A DNA stretch of 5,677 bases from Bacteroidota bacterium (GTDB lineage Bacteria; Bacteroidota; Kryptoniia; Kryptoniales; JAKASW01). The translations under genes and the position numbers were made by a program. Positions within the stretch are counted from its first letter, which is position 1. Every line of letters starts with the position of its first letter. Below are positions 1-5,677 of this stretch, one piece after another. Where the stretch lies: NCBI GenBank assembly GCA_021785235.1, contig JAJYGB010000199.1:1-5677 (forward strand). The letters are read 5' to 3'. The notes under the pieces are model-generated. The model was not told where the DNA came from. It saw only the letters and a list, made by a program, of their open reading frames with translations, and did no database searches.

Positions 1-369
1 AATCTATTCTCTCGATTCCGTGAAAACGAAAAGGTGATTTCCCATCCCACCATCGACGAGATGAAAACCATAAGGGTCGGCGTGACGGACGCGTTCTGCG
101 GCATCGCGAGCACCGGATCGGTTTGTGTCTCGATCGGGCGGGAACTTAACGGCCCCGTCAGCAGCCTCACGAGAAAGCACATAGCTGTCCTTGACGGAAA
201 TACGATCGTGCCGCGGCCGCGCGACGTTTTTTCTGAAGAGTACCTCGGAGGCAAAGGCTTGCGCCGAAGTTTCTCTTTCATCACCGGCCCGAGCGCCACG
301 GCGGACATGGGGCCGTTGGTCCGCGGGGTCCATGGTCCCGGAAAACTTCATATTATCGTTCTGGTGTGA
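1..369 (+). CDS. lutC: LutC/LldG-like LUD-domain protein, 3' end only
   Basis: This is the C-terminal 122 residues of a LUD-domain protein; the start lies upstream of the window, and the frame is open from base 1 to the TGA at 367-369. Visible family motifs are VGVTDAFCGIASTGSV near the middle and the terminal run TGPSATADMGPLVRGVHGP followed by KLHIIVL, both characteristic of the LutC/YkgG family. In characterised systems (Bacillus subtilis LutABC, Shewanella LldEFG) this small subunit works with two iron-sulfur subunits to oxidise L-lactate to pyruvate in the cytoplasm; its exact catalytic role is not well defined. The next gene begins four bases after the stop and encodes the matching iron-sulfur partner, so the two are almost certainly translated from one mRNA. 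An internal GTG at 34 is possible as a start but would lose part of the domain, so I treat the gene as 5'-truncated by the window edge. Confidence 0.9.
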   Translation, partial: NLFSRFRENEKVISHPTIDEMKTIRVGVTDAFCGIASTGSVCVSIGRELNGPVSSLTRKHIAVLDGNTIVPRPRDVFSEEYLGGKGLRRSFSFITGPSATADMGPLVRGVHGPGKLHIIVLV

Positions 370-371
370 GG
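368..371 (+). promoter_or_regulatory. Weak, closely spaced ribosome binding site for the LutB-LutA fusion
   Basis: GAGG overlaps the lutC stop codon and lies only two bases before the ATG at 374. This is tighter than the usual 5-9 bases, so translation of the fusion may rely partly on ribosomes finishing lutC (translational coupling, inferred). The reading frame stays open upstream to about base 191, but that extension overlaps lutC in another frame and shows no LutB-like sequence, so ATG 374 is preferred. Confidence 0.45.
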
Positions 372-373
372 AA

Positions 374-2596
374 ATGAGAGATAATTATCCGGACGAAATC
401 CATCCGAGGGAAGTGGCGAACAAATCTTCGAAGGAATCGCTGCAGAAAGCGATAAGGATGGCACTTCGAATCGAAAGCGACGCGCTACGACTGAACACGC
501 AGACGTTCAATGCTAACAGGTACACGGCAGTCGGCAAACTCGAAGATTACGAGGAACTGAAAGATCGCGCGAGGGAAATCAAAGAGAGCTCAATACGAAA
601 TCTGCCCGATCTGATTGAAAGGCTTACCAGAGCAGTCGAGAGTCGTGGTGGAAGAGTTTTTCTCGCCAAAACAAAGAAGGAAGCGACGGACTATATACAA
701 AGCGTGTGTCAATCTTCGGGCGCCAGACTGGTGGTGAAGGCGAAATCCATCACCTCGGAGGAAATCGGGATAAATCATGTGTTGCAAGATGTCGGCATCG
801 AAGTGGCGGAGACCGATCTCGCGGAATTTATTCTCCAGGTTTCGAACGAACAGCCGTCGCATATCGTTGCACCCGCTATACATAGGAGCAGGGAGCGGAT
901 CTCGAAGTTGTTCAAGGAACACTTCAAAACCGAAAAGTCGCTCGTTACCGGCGAAGAGCTGACGGAATTCGCGCGCGATATACTCAGGGAGAAATTCCTT
1001 GCGGCCGATGTAGGCATCACCGGCGCAAACCTGGTATCGGCAGACGAGGGAACGATACTTCTCGTGGAGAGCGAAGGCAACATACGCCTGACGACACAGC
1101 TTCCGGCCGTTCACATAGCGATAGCCGGAATCGAGAAGATAATACCGAGCAGGAAAAATTTCGGAACCTTCATCGAGCTTCTCGCCGCGAGCGGAACCGG
1201 GCAGCCGTTGTCGTCGTACACGAATATCCTGGAACCGCCTCTCGACCTTCCGGTGCTGAACCTGAACGGTCGCGAGGACACGAAGAGGGAATTTCACCTC
1301 GTGCTTCTCGACAACGGCCGGATGAAAATGAGAGAAGACCCCGATTTAAAGGAGGCCCTCTACTGCGTGAGGTGCAGTGCATGCATGAATGTCTGCGCGA
1401 CATTCCAGGCAGTGGGCGGGCACGCGTTCGGCGGGGAGTGCTACACCGGTGGGATCGGGGGAGCGTGGACGGTCGGCACAACGGGCAAGCTGGAAGATGG
1501 AAGGTTCGCGGAGCTGTGTACCGGCTGCACGAGGTGCGTCCCCAATTGCCCGGTTAGGATAGATATACCGAGACTGAATACCGTCATTAAGGAGCGGCTG
1601 ATGAAAAGCGAGGGAGGCGCGTCGCTCGAGAAAAGATTCTTCGGGAATTTTTCCGCGATGGCAAAATTTGCTTCGCTCGCGCCGACCCTTTCGAACTGGA
1701 TCAATAATTTGTCTGCGAGCCGGACAATTCTTGAGAATGTTGCCAGCGTTGACAAACGCAGGAAATTACCTTCGTTCTCTAAGAAAACTCTGGTCCGCGA
1801 ATACGAAGAGTACCGGAAGAAAAATGCGCCGCCCTTCGGGTCGCAAGCCATGCCGAGAAGACTAGTCCTGTTTGCCGATGTTTTCACAAACTATCAGAAC
1901 GCGAAAGTTGGAATGGCTACGGTTCGCGTGTTTGAAAAACTGGATTTGCCCATCACGCTCAGTAAAGTCATGGATGACGGGCGAAGCGCACAGTCCCAGG
2001 GGCTCCTCGACTCCGCAAGGAAGAGCGCGGTGAGACTGGCGGTGTACCTGAAGAAATTGATCGACGACGGGGTTGATATTATAGTTGCCGAACCGAGCGT
2101 GCTTAGCATGTTCAGACTCGGTTATGGACGGCTGCTCGATGCCGAAGGTGTGTTCTCGGCCCTGAAGTCGCACACTTTTGATCCGGTGGAGTGGCTGAAC
2201 GGATTTGCCGACAGGAATTCTGATTTCGCAAACCGGCTGGAGAGCAGGATGAAGCCCGCTGCCAGGCCCCCTGAGATTTTCTACCACGCGCATTGTCAGA
2301 TGAAAACGATCGGAGCCGGCACGGCGGCTCCGGAATTCTTCAGGAGACTCGGCTTGAAGGTCGAGACATCGAACGTGGAATGCTGCGGTATGGCCGGCAG
2401 CTTCGGCTACAAGAAGGAATATTACGACATCAGCAAGAATATCGGGAGGGATCTCGGACGGCAAATCGAGAAGAGCATCCAGTCGAATGCCTCCGTCATA
2501 GTCCTTGCGAGCGGGACCTCCTGCCGTGAGCAAATCCACGGCGAGCTGTCACGCAACGTGCAGCACCCGATAGAACTCATCGACGAATTGCTGTGA
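374..2596 (+). CDS. lutB: LutB-LutA fusion: LUD domain, two [4Fe-4S] motifs and CCG-domain L-lactate oxidation protein
   Basis: This 740-residue cytoplasmic protein probably forms the iron-sulfur core of an L-lactate (2-hydroxyacid) oxidase with the LutC-like protein encoded upstream. Residues about 70-290 are a LUD domain with GITGANLVSADEGTILL (214-230), an EGN-x-R motif (234-238) and the LPAVHIAIAGIEKIIP run. Two ferredoxin-type motifs follow: C331-C334-C337-C341, which lacks the usual proline after the last Cys, and C382-C385-C388-C392-Pro. A linker with RKLPSF leads to a two-part CCG module. The first half (about 496-600) keeps DVFTNY (502-507) but has no cysteine. The second (about 632-735) keeps C641, C670-C671-Gly and C717 in GTSCREQI. 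Stand-alone LutB is roughly 450-480 residues, so the extra length is the LutA-like part. From memory, Desulfovibrio has a similar fused lactate dehydrogenase subunit beside an LldG-type gene. The linker and CCG half resemble GlcF/YdiJ-type FAD-linked oxidases. The substrate is inferred from family and could be another 2-hydroxyacid. Met29 at base 458 is a less likely alternative start. Confidence 0.88.
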   Translation: MRDNYPDEIHPREVANKSSKESLQKAIRMALRIESDALRLNTQTFNANRYTAVGKLEDYEELKDRAREIKESSIRNLPDLIERLTRAVESRGGRVFLAKTKKEATDYIQSVCQSSGARLVVKAKSITSEEIGINHVLQDVGIEVAETDLAEFILQVSNEQPSHIVAPAIHRSRERISKLFKEHFKTEKSLVTGEELTEFARDILREKFLAADVGITGANLVSADEGTILLVESEGNIRLTTQLPAVHIAIAGIEKIIPSRKNFGTFIELLAASGTGQPLSSYTNILEPPLDLPVLNLNGREDTKREFHLVLLDNGRMKMREDPDLKEALYCVRCSACMNVCATFQAVGGHAFGGECYTGGIGGAWTVGTTGKLEDGRFAELCTGCTRCVPNCPVRIDIPRLNTVIKERLMKSEGGASLEKRFFGNFSAMAKFASLAPTLSNWINNLSASRTILENVASVDKRRKLPSFSKKTLVREYEEYRKKNAPPFGSQAMPRRLVLFADVFTNYQNAKVGMATVRVFEKLDLPITLSKVMDDGRSAQSQGLLDSARKSAVRLAVYLKKLIDDGVDIIVAEPSVLSMFRLGYGRLLDAEGVFSALKSHTFDPVEWLNGFADRNSDFANRLESRMKPAARPPEIFYHAHCQMKTIGAGTAAPEFFRRLGLKVETSNVECCGMAGSFGYKKEYYDISKNIGRDLGRQIEKSIQSNASVIVLASGTSCREQIHGELSRNVQHPIELIDELL

Positions 2597-2706
2597 CCCA
2601 TTGGCGACGCAGTTCCACTGGTGAGAAACTCCTGAAGCCGCTTATAACAAAAGCAGCTATGGAACGAAAGCCCATTCTTTCTTAACTCCGACGAAGGTGG
2701 AATAAA
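2597..2706 (+). other. Intergenic region between the lactate block and the glycosidase block
   Basis: This 110-base stretch is the longest non-coding segment in the window. I see no strong hairpin with a T-run that would act as an intrinsic terminator, and no convincing promoter. The best candidates are a small GAAAG/CTTTC hairpin (2666-2681) and a TATAAC at 2643-2648 without a good -35 partner. Whether the glycosidases share a transcript with the lut genes therefore stays open; the gap is long enough to hold a separate promoter. Confidence 0.6.
2694..2700 (+). promoter_or_regulatory. Ribosome binding site of the GH20 gene
   Basis: AAGGTGG lies six bases before the ATG at 2707, a good Shine-Dalgarno match at normal spacing. 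It supports this start, which also begins a proper signal peptide. Clear Shine-Dalgarno use argues mildly against a typical Bacteroidia genome, where such sites are often weak. Confidence 0.75.
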
Positions 2707-4950
2707 ATGAAAAGACTTCTCATACCTCTCATCGTCTCACTCTTTTCCATGAACGCATCGGTCTTCGCCCATCCCTTGATCGATGTGATCCCCGAACCGA
2801 ACTCGATCGTATACGGCACAGGCTCCTTTTCGCTATCGCGGTCGACGTCCATCTGCTGCCCGAACAAAATTGGGAAGCTCGGCAAGTATCTTAAGGGGCA
2901 GCTCGTGTTTTTCACGCACCTAAATCTGCGGATCCGTCACGCCCGCGCCATAGGGAGCAACCTTATCGCGCTCAGGCTGGACAGAGATTTCAAGGGGCAT
3001 GGTCCGGAGGCTTACTCGCTGGACGTATCCTCAGAGCGGGTTGTCCTCACCGCCGGGACAGAAGAGGGACTGTTCAGAGGTCTACAGACTCTACTTCAGC
3101 TGATACCGCTGCCTGAATCGGTCGTAAATGGAATTTTCGGTATTCCTTCGTGCAAGATAGTCGATTATCCGAGATTCGCTTGGCGTGGCCTCAACCTCGA
3201 CTGTGTCCGGCATTTCATGACGCCGGCTTTTGTAAAACGATATATCGATCTACTTGCGTATTACAAGTTCAATGTATTCCACTGGCATCTTACCGATGAC
3301 CAGGGATGGAGGATACAGATTAAGAAGTATCCTAAACTCACATCGATCGGCGCATGGCGAAATGAAGGGAACGGCGAGCGATATGGAGGTTACTATACGC
3401 AGAAGGAGATCAAGGACATCGTCGCTTACGCGGCGAGCCGGTTCATCACCGTAGTTCCCGAAATAGAAATGCCGGGACACTGCCAGGCTTCCCTCGCTGC
3501 ATACCCTGAGAACGCCTGCGTCCCAGGTCCGTTCCAGGTCGGCACCCAGTGGGGAGTCTACCAGAACATATATGATCCGGCGAAGAAGTCTACGTTCACT
3601 TTCCTTGAGAATGTATTGTCCGAGGTCGTCAAGCTCTTCCCGTCGCACTATATACATATCGGTGGTGATGAAGTCCCAAAGAACGAGTGGGAGCAGAACG
3701 CGGGTTGTCAGAAACTAATGAAGGAGAAGGGTCTGAAAAACACCGACGAGCTTCAGAGCTATTTCATCCGCAAGATCCAAAAGTTCCTTGAATCGAAAGG
3801 AAGGCAGATAATCGGCTGGAACGAAATACTCGAAGGAAAAGGACCCCGTCCCGGTGCCGTGGTCGAATCGTGGCAGGGAATAGACGGCGCGATAAAAGCG
3901 GTCCGGAAAGGGGACTATACGATAGTGTCGCCGGGCGAGTACACCTACCTCAGCAGAGACGCGGACGATCTGAGCCTCGATTCCGTGTATTCATTCGACC
4001 CGATGCCGCCGGGACTCACGCCGTCTCAGCAGAAGCGCGTGCTCGGGACGGAGGCGAGCATGTGGAGCGAACATGCCCCTCAGCGAAAAGTCGACTCGAA
4101 GATGTTTCCCCGTCTCCTGGCAATCGCCGAGGACGCGTGGACGAGCCAGCAGAACAAGAATTACGAAAACTTCCACCTTCGTCTGCAGGACCAGTATGAC
4201 AGGCTCGCGTACCTTGGTGTCGATTACGGCCTCGAGCAAAGAGGGATGACATACAAGACGGAATTTGATAAGGGCAAGAAAATGTTCACTGTTTCGCTCA
4301 AGCCGACACAGGCAGGAATTATCTTAAGGTACGCGATCGACGATACTCTAACGATGTCGAACTCTCACAGGTACGAGAAACCCGTGTCGATAGACACTAC
4401 GGCGACGTTCATAGCGCAAGCGGAAATGAAAGGGAAGCTTGCCGGGAATCCGCTTGTCCTGTCATTTATGATAGATAAGGCTCTCGGATCCAGGGTTAAT
4501 CTGGCGATTCCATATTCCCCCGAGTATACAGCAGGCGGGCCCCAAGGACTCGTCGACGGCATACGCGGGACTCTCAATTTCAAAGACGGGCTCTGGCAGG
4601 GATTCAAGGGAACTGACCTGGACGCTACAGTCGATATGGGAAAGAAAAGAAAGCTGTCGGAGTTGGGAGCGGGTTTTCTTCAATCCACCAGCTCATACAT
4701 CTTCATGCCGGAGTTTGTGCAATTCTTCGTCTCCAAAGACGGTAAGAATTTCGAGAGCGTTGGGATCTTGAAGAACGACATATCGGAAAGAGATCCCGCA
4801 ACTGTCGAGAAAGATTTTGTCATAAACTTTAGACCGAAGGACGTGCGGTACTTTAAAGTAGTAGCTAAGAATATCGGAGCCTGTCCCCCGTGGCATCCCG
4901 GCGCGGGAGCTAAGGCCTGGATTTTTACGGACGAGCTTTTCGCGAATTAG
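2707..4950 (+). CDS. Secreted GH20 beta-N-acetylhexosaminidase with discoidin-like C-terminus
   Basis: This is a complete 747-residue exo-acting enzyme that removes terminal beta-linked GlcNAc/GalNAc by substrate-assisted catalysis. Residues 1-21 form a Sec signal peptide (MKRLLIP... with SVFA before His22) without a lipobox Cys, so it is periplasmic or secreted. The GH20b domain spans about 22-145. The catalytic barrel (about 155-510) shows RGLNLD (160-165), FHWHLTDDQGWR (191-202), PEIEMPGH (251-258), the catalytic HIGGDE with D321-E322, W389 in VVESWQG, and GTEASMWSE (447-455) with E455. A chitobiase-C/Fn3-like piece follows around 520-600 (ILRYAID). A discoidin (F5/8, CBM32-like) region at about 605-747 contains GLVDGIRGT, LWQGFKGTDLDATVDMG and VSKDGKNFESVG, and probably binds glycan. 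No type IX secretion tail is evident. The usual Tyr-Leu-Asp of the GlcNAc pocket reads Tyr414-Leu415-Ser416-Arg417, which may change recognition at C6. The GH29 gene follows 39 bases downstream, suggesting joint action on fucosylated host- or algal-type glycans. The GH20 assignment is very secure; the natural substrate is unknown. Confidence 0.95.
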   Translation: MKRLLIPLIVSLFSMNASVFAHPLIDVIPEPNSIVYGTGSFSLSRSTSICCPNKIGKLGKYLKGQLVFFTHLNLRIRHARAIGSNLIALRLDRDFKGHGPEAYSLDVSSERVVLTAGTEEGLFRGLQTLLQLIPLPESVVNGIFGIPSCKIVDYPRFAWRGLNLDCVRHFMTPAFVKRYIDLLAYYKFNVFHWHLTDDQGWRIQIKKYPKLTSIGAWRNEGNGERYGGYYTQKEIKDIVAYAASRFITVVPEIEMPGHCQASLAAYPENACVPGPFQVGTQWGVYQNIYDPAKKSTFTFLENVLSEVVKLFPSHYIHIGGDEVPKNEWEQNAGCQKLMKEKGLKNTDELQSYFIRKIQKFLESKGRQIIGWNEILEGKGPRPGAVVESWQGIDGAIKAVRKGDYTIVSPGEYTYLSRDADDLSLDSVYSFDPMPPGLTPSQQKRVLGTEASMWSEHAPQRKVDSKMFPRLLAIAEDAWTSQQNKNYENFHLRLQDQYDRLAYLGVDYGLEQRGMTYKTEFDKGKKMFTVSLKPTQAGIILRYAIDDTLTMSNSHRYEKPVSIDTTATFIAQAEMKGKLAGNPLVLSFMIDKALGSRVNLAIPYSPEYTAGGPQGLVDGIRGTLNFKDGLWQGFKGTDLDATVDMGKKRKLSELGAGFLQSTSSYIFMPEFVQFFVSKDGKNFESVGILKNDISERDPATVEKDFVINFRPKDVRYFKVVAKNIGACPPWHPGAGAKAWIFTDELFAN

Positions 4951-4975
4951 AAACAATAGAATCAAAGTGGATCGT

Positions 4976-4983
4976 AAAAGGAG
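4976..4983 (+). promoter_or_regulatory. Ribosome binding site of the GH29 gene
   Basis: AAAAGGAG ends six bases before the ATG at 4990, a strong Shine-Dalgarno match within the 39-base gap after the GH20 stop. The gap has no terminator-like structure, consistent with one transcript for both glycosidases. Confidence 0.8.
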
Positions 4984-4989
4984 AATAGA

Positions 4990-5677
4990 ATGAAGAAACT
5001 TATGGCAGCTCTTGTGTTCCTACTGATGGCCTCGGGTATTTCGATGGCCCAGACTAATCAGCAGAAATACTATCCTGAGACGGACACCACCGTCCTGAAT
5101 AACCTCCATAGATGGCACGACAGAAAGTTCGGCCTCCTAATGCATTGGGGAATTTACAGCGAGTGGGGAATCGTCGAATCGTGGTCGATATGTTCCGAAG
5201 ATGAGCCTTGGGAGAGGAGGAAGGATTCAAACTATGTCGATTACGTTAAAAAGTATGATAACCTTATAAAGACGTTCGATCCTCATCAATTCCATCCGGG
5301 GAAGTGGGCGAAGGCGGCGAAGTATGCCGGCATGAAATACGTGGTCTTTACAACAAAGCACCACGACGGCTTCTGCATGTTCAATACCAAGACGACTAAT
5401 TTCAAGGTCACAAGTCCCGAGTGTCCATTCCACACCAACCCGAGGGCGAATGTTGCGAAGGTGATATTCAACACCTTCAGGAAAGACGGCTTCATGATCG
5501 GGGCTTATTTCTCGAAAGCGGACTGGCACAGCCCGGACTACTGGTGGCCGAACTTCGCGACTCCCGACAGAAATCCGAATTACAATATTAAGCGCCATCC
5601 TCACCGCTGGCAGGAATTTGTCAACTACACTCAGACTCAGATCAATGAGCTGATGAGCAACTTCGGCCGCATCGATA
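4990..5677 (+). CDS. Secreted GH29 alpha-L-fucosidase, N-terminal half (3' truncated by window)
   Basis: The first 229 residues of a retaining alpha-L-fucosidase are visible, against about 450-500 or more in the family; the frame runs open off the window end. Residues 1-20 are a Sec signal peptide (MKKLMAALVFLLMASGISMA, cut before Gln21) without a lipobox. GH29 signatures follow: RWHDRKFGLLMHWGIYSEWG (41-60, with His52 and Trp53 in the fucose pocket region), KYVVFTTKHHDGFCMF (with His124-His125-Asp126), and AYFSKADWHSPDYWWP. The last visible residues, ELMSNFGRID, normally come directly before the Trp-Phe/Leu-Asp strand end carrying the nucleophile, so that Asp is expected about five residues past the window edge and cannot be checked here. 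The acid/base residue is also beyond it. The enzyme should remove terminal L-fucose outside the cytoplasm, helping the GH20 enzyme encoded just upstream to strip decorated glycans. Linkage preference cannot be told from this half. Confidence 0.93.
   Translation, partial: MKKLMAALVFLLMASGISMAQTNQQKYYPETDTTVLNNLHRWHDRKFGLLMHWGIYSEWGIVESWSICSEDEPWERRKDSNYVDYVKKYDNLIKTFDPHQFHPGKWAKAAKYAGMKYVVFTTKHHDGFCMFNTKTTNFKVTSPECPFHTNPRANVAKVIFNTFRKDGFMIGAYFSKADWHSPDYWWPNFATPDRNPNYNIKRHPHRWQEFVNYTQTQINELMSNFGRID

Noticed and set aside
191..373. A 5' extension of the LutB-LutA frame, giving an 801-residue protein
   Set aside because: It overlaps the well-conserved end of lutC in another frame and shows no LutB-like sequence; ATG 374, right after the lutC stop, fits gene layout and family length.
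590..1297. Long minus-strand open frame (235 codons) opposite the LUD domain
   Set aside because: It lies wholly within the lutB part on the other strand and shows no recognisable domain; it is a by-product of the codon bias of the real gene.
1862..2539. Long minus-strand open frame (225 codons) opposite the CCG half
   Set aside because: Same reasoning: it overlaps clearly conserved coding sequence and has no family-like motif.
2643..2648. TATAAC as a -10 element for the glycosidase genes
   Set aside because: No good -35 hexamer lies 16-18 bases upstream (TGGTGA is a poor match), and no Bacteroidota-type TAnnTTTG is seen, so it cannot be told from chance.
2666..2681. GAAAG/CTTTC hairpin as a terminator after the lut genes
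   Set aside because: The stem is only five base pairs, mostly A-T, with a six-base loop and no proper T-run after it.
3862..5183. Shared 12-mer GTCGAATCGTGG in the GH20 gene (about 3862) and GH29 gene (about 5172)
   Set aside because: Both copies encode Val-Glu-Ser-Trp in frame in unrelated families; flanks do not match, so it is coincidence with shared codon use rather than a repeat.

Overview
The window carries four co-directional (+ strand) protein genes in two functional blocks. No RNA gene, mobile element, CRISPR array or long repeat was seen. Coding density is high, and the longest non-coding stretch is about 110 bases.

Block 1 (1-2596) is an L-lactate (2-hydroxyacid) oxidation module of the LutABC/LldEFG type. 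It opens with the 3' end of a lutC-like gene (LUD domain). Four bases later comes a 740-residue protein that joins a LutB-type half (LUD domain plus two [4Fe-4S] motifs) to a LutA-like cysteine-rich (CCG) half. The linker and CCG half look more like the C-terminal part of GlcF/YdiJ-type FAD-linked oxidases than a stand-alone LutA. The first of the two CCG repeats contains no cysteine at all, whereas the second keeps its full set.

Block 2 (2707 to the window end) is a pair of exported glycosidases 39 bases apart, probably co-transcribed. The first is a complete GH20 beta-N-acetylhexosaminidase with a signal peptide, GH20b domain, catalytic barrel, chitobiase-C-like domain and discoidin-like C-terminus. 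The second is the N-terminal half of a GH29 alpha-L-fucosidase, cut by the window just before its expected nucleophile. The GH20 active site has a Tyr-Leu-Ser-Arg motif where most relatives have Tyr-Leu-Asp. This resembles the Asn-Arg pair of the human HexA alpha subunit, which permits 6-sulfated GlcNAc, so a sulfated glycan substrate is a testable idea.

The blocks may be linked metabolically. Fucosidase releases L-fucose, and known fucose pathways yield L-lactaldehyde or L-lactate, which a Lut complex could oxidise to pyruvate. This is inference: no fucose catabolism gene lies in the window.

Organism: a Gram-negative-type heterotrophic bacterium with moderate GC, clear Shine-Dalgarno sites before both glycosidase genes, and Bacteroidota-style GH20/GH29 enzymes. 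A member of the Bacteroidota/Ignavibacteriota (FCB) neighbourhood is my guess; the window cannot settle it.
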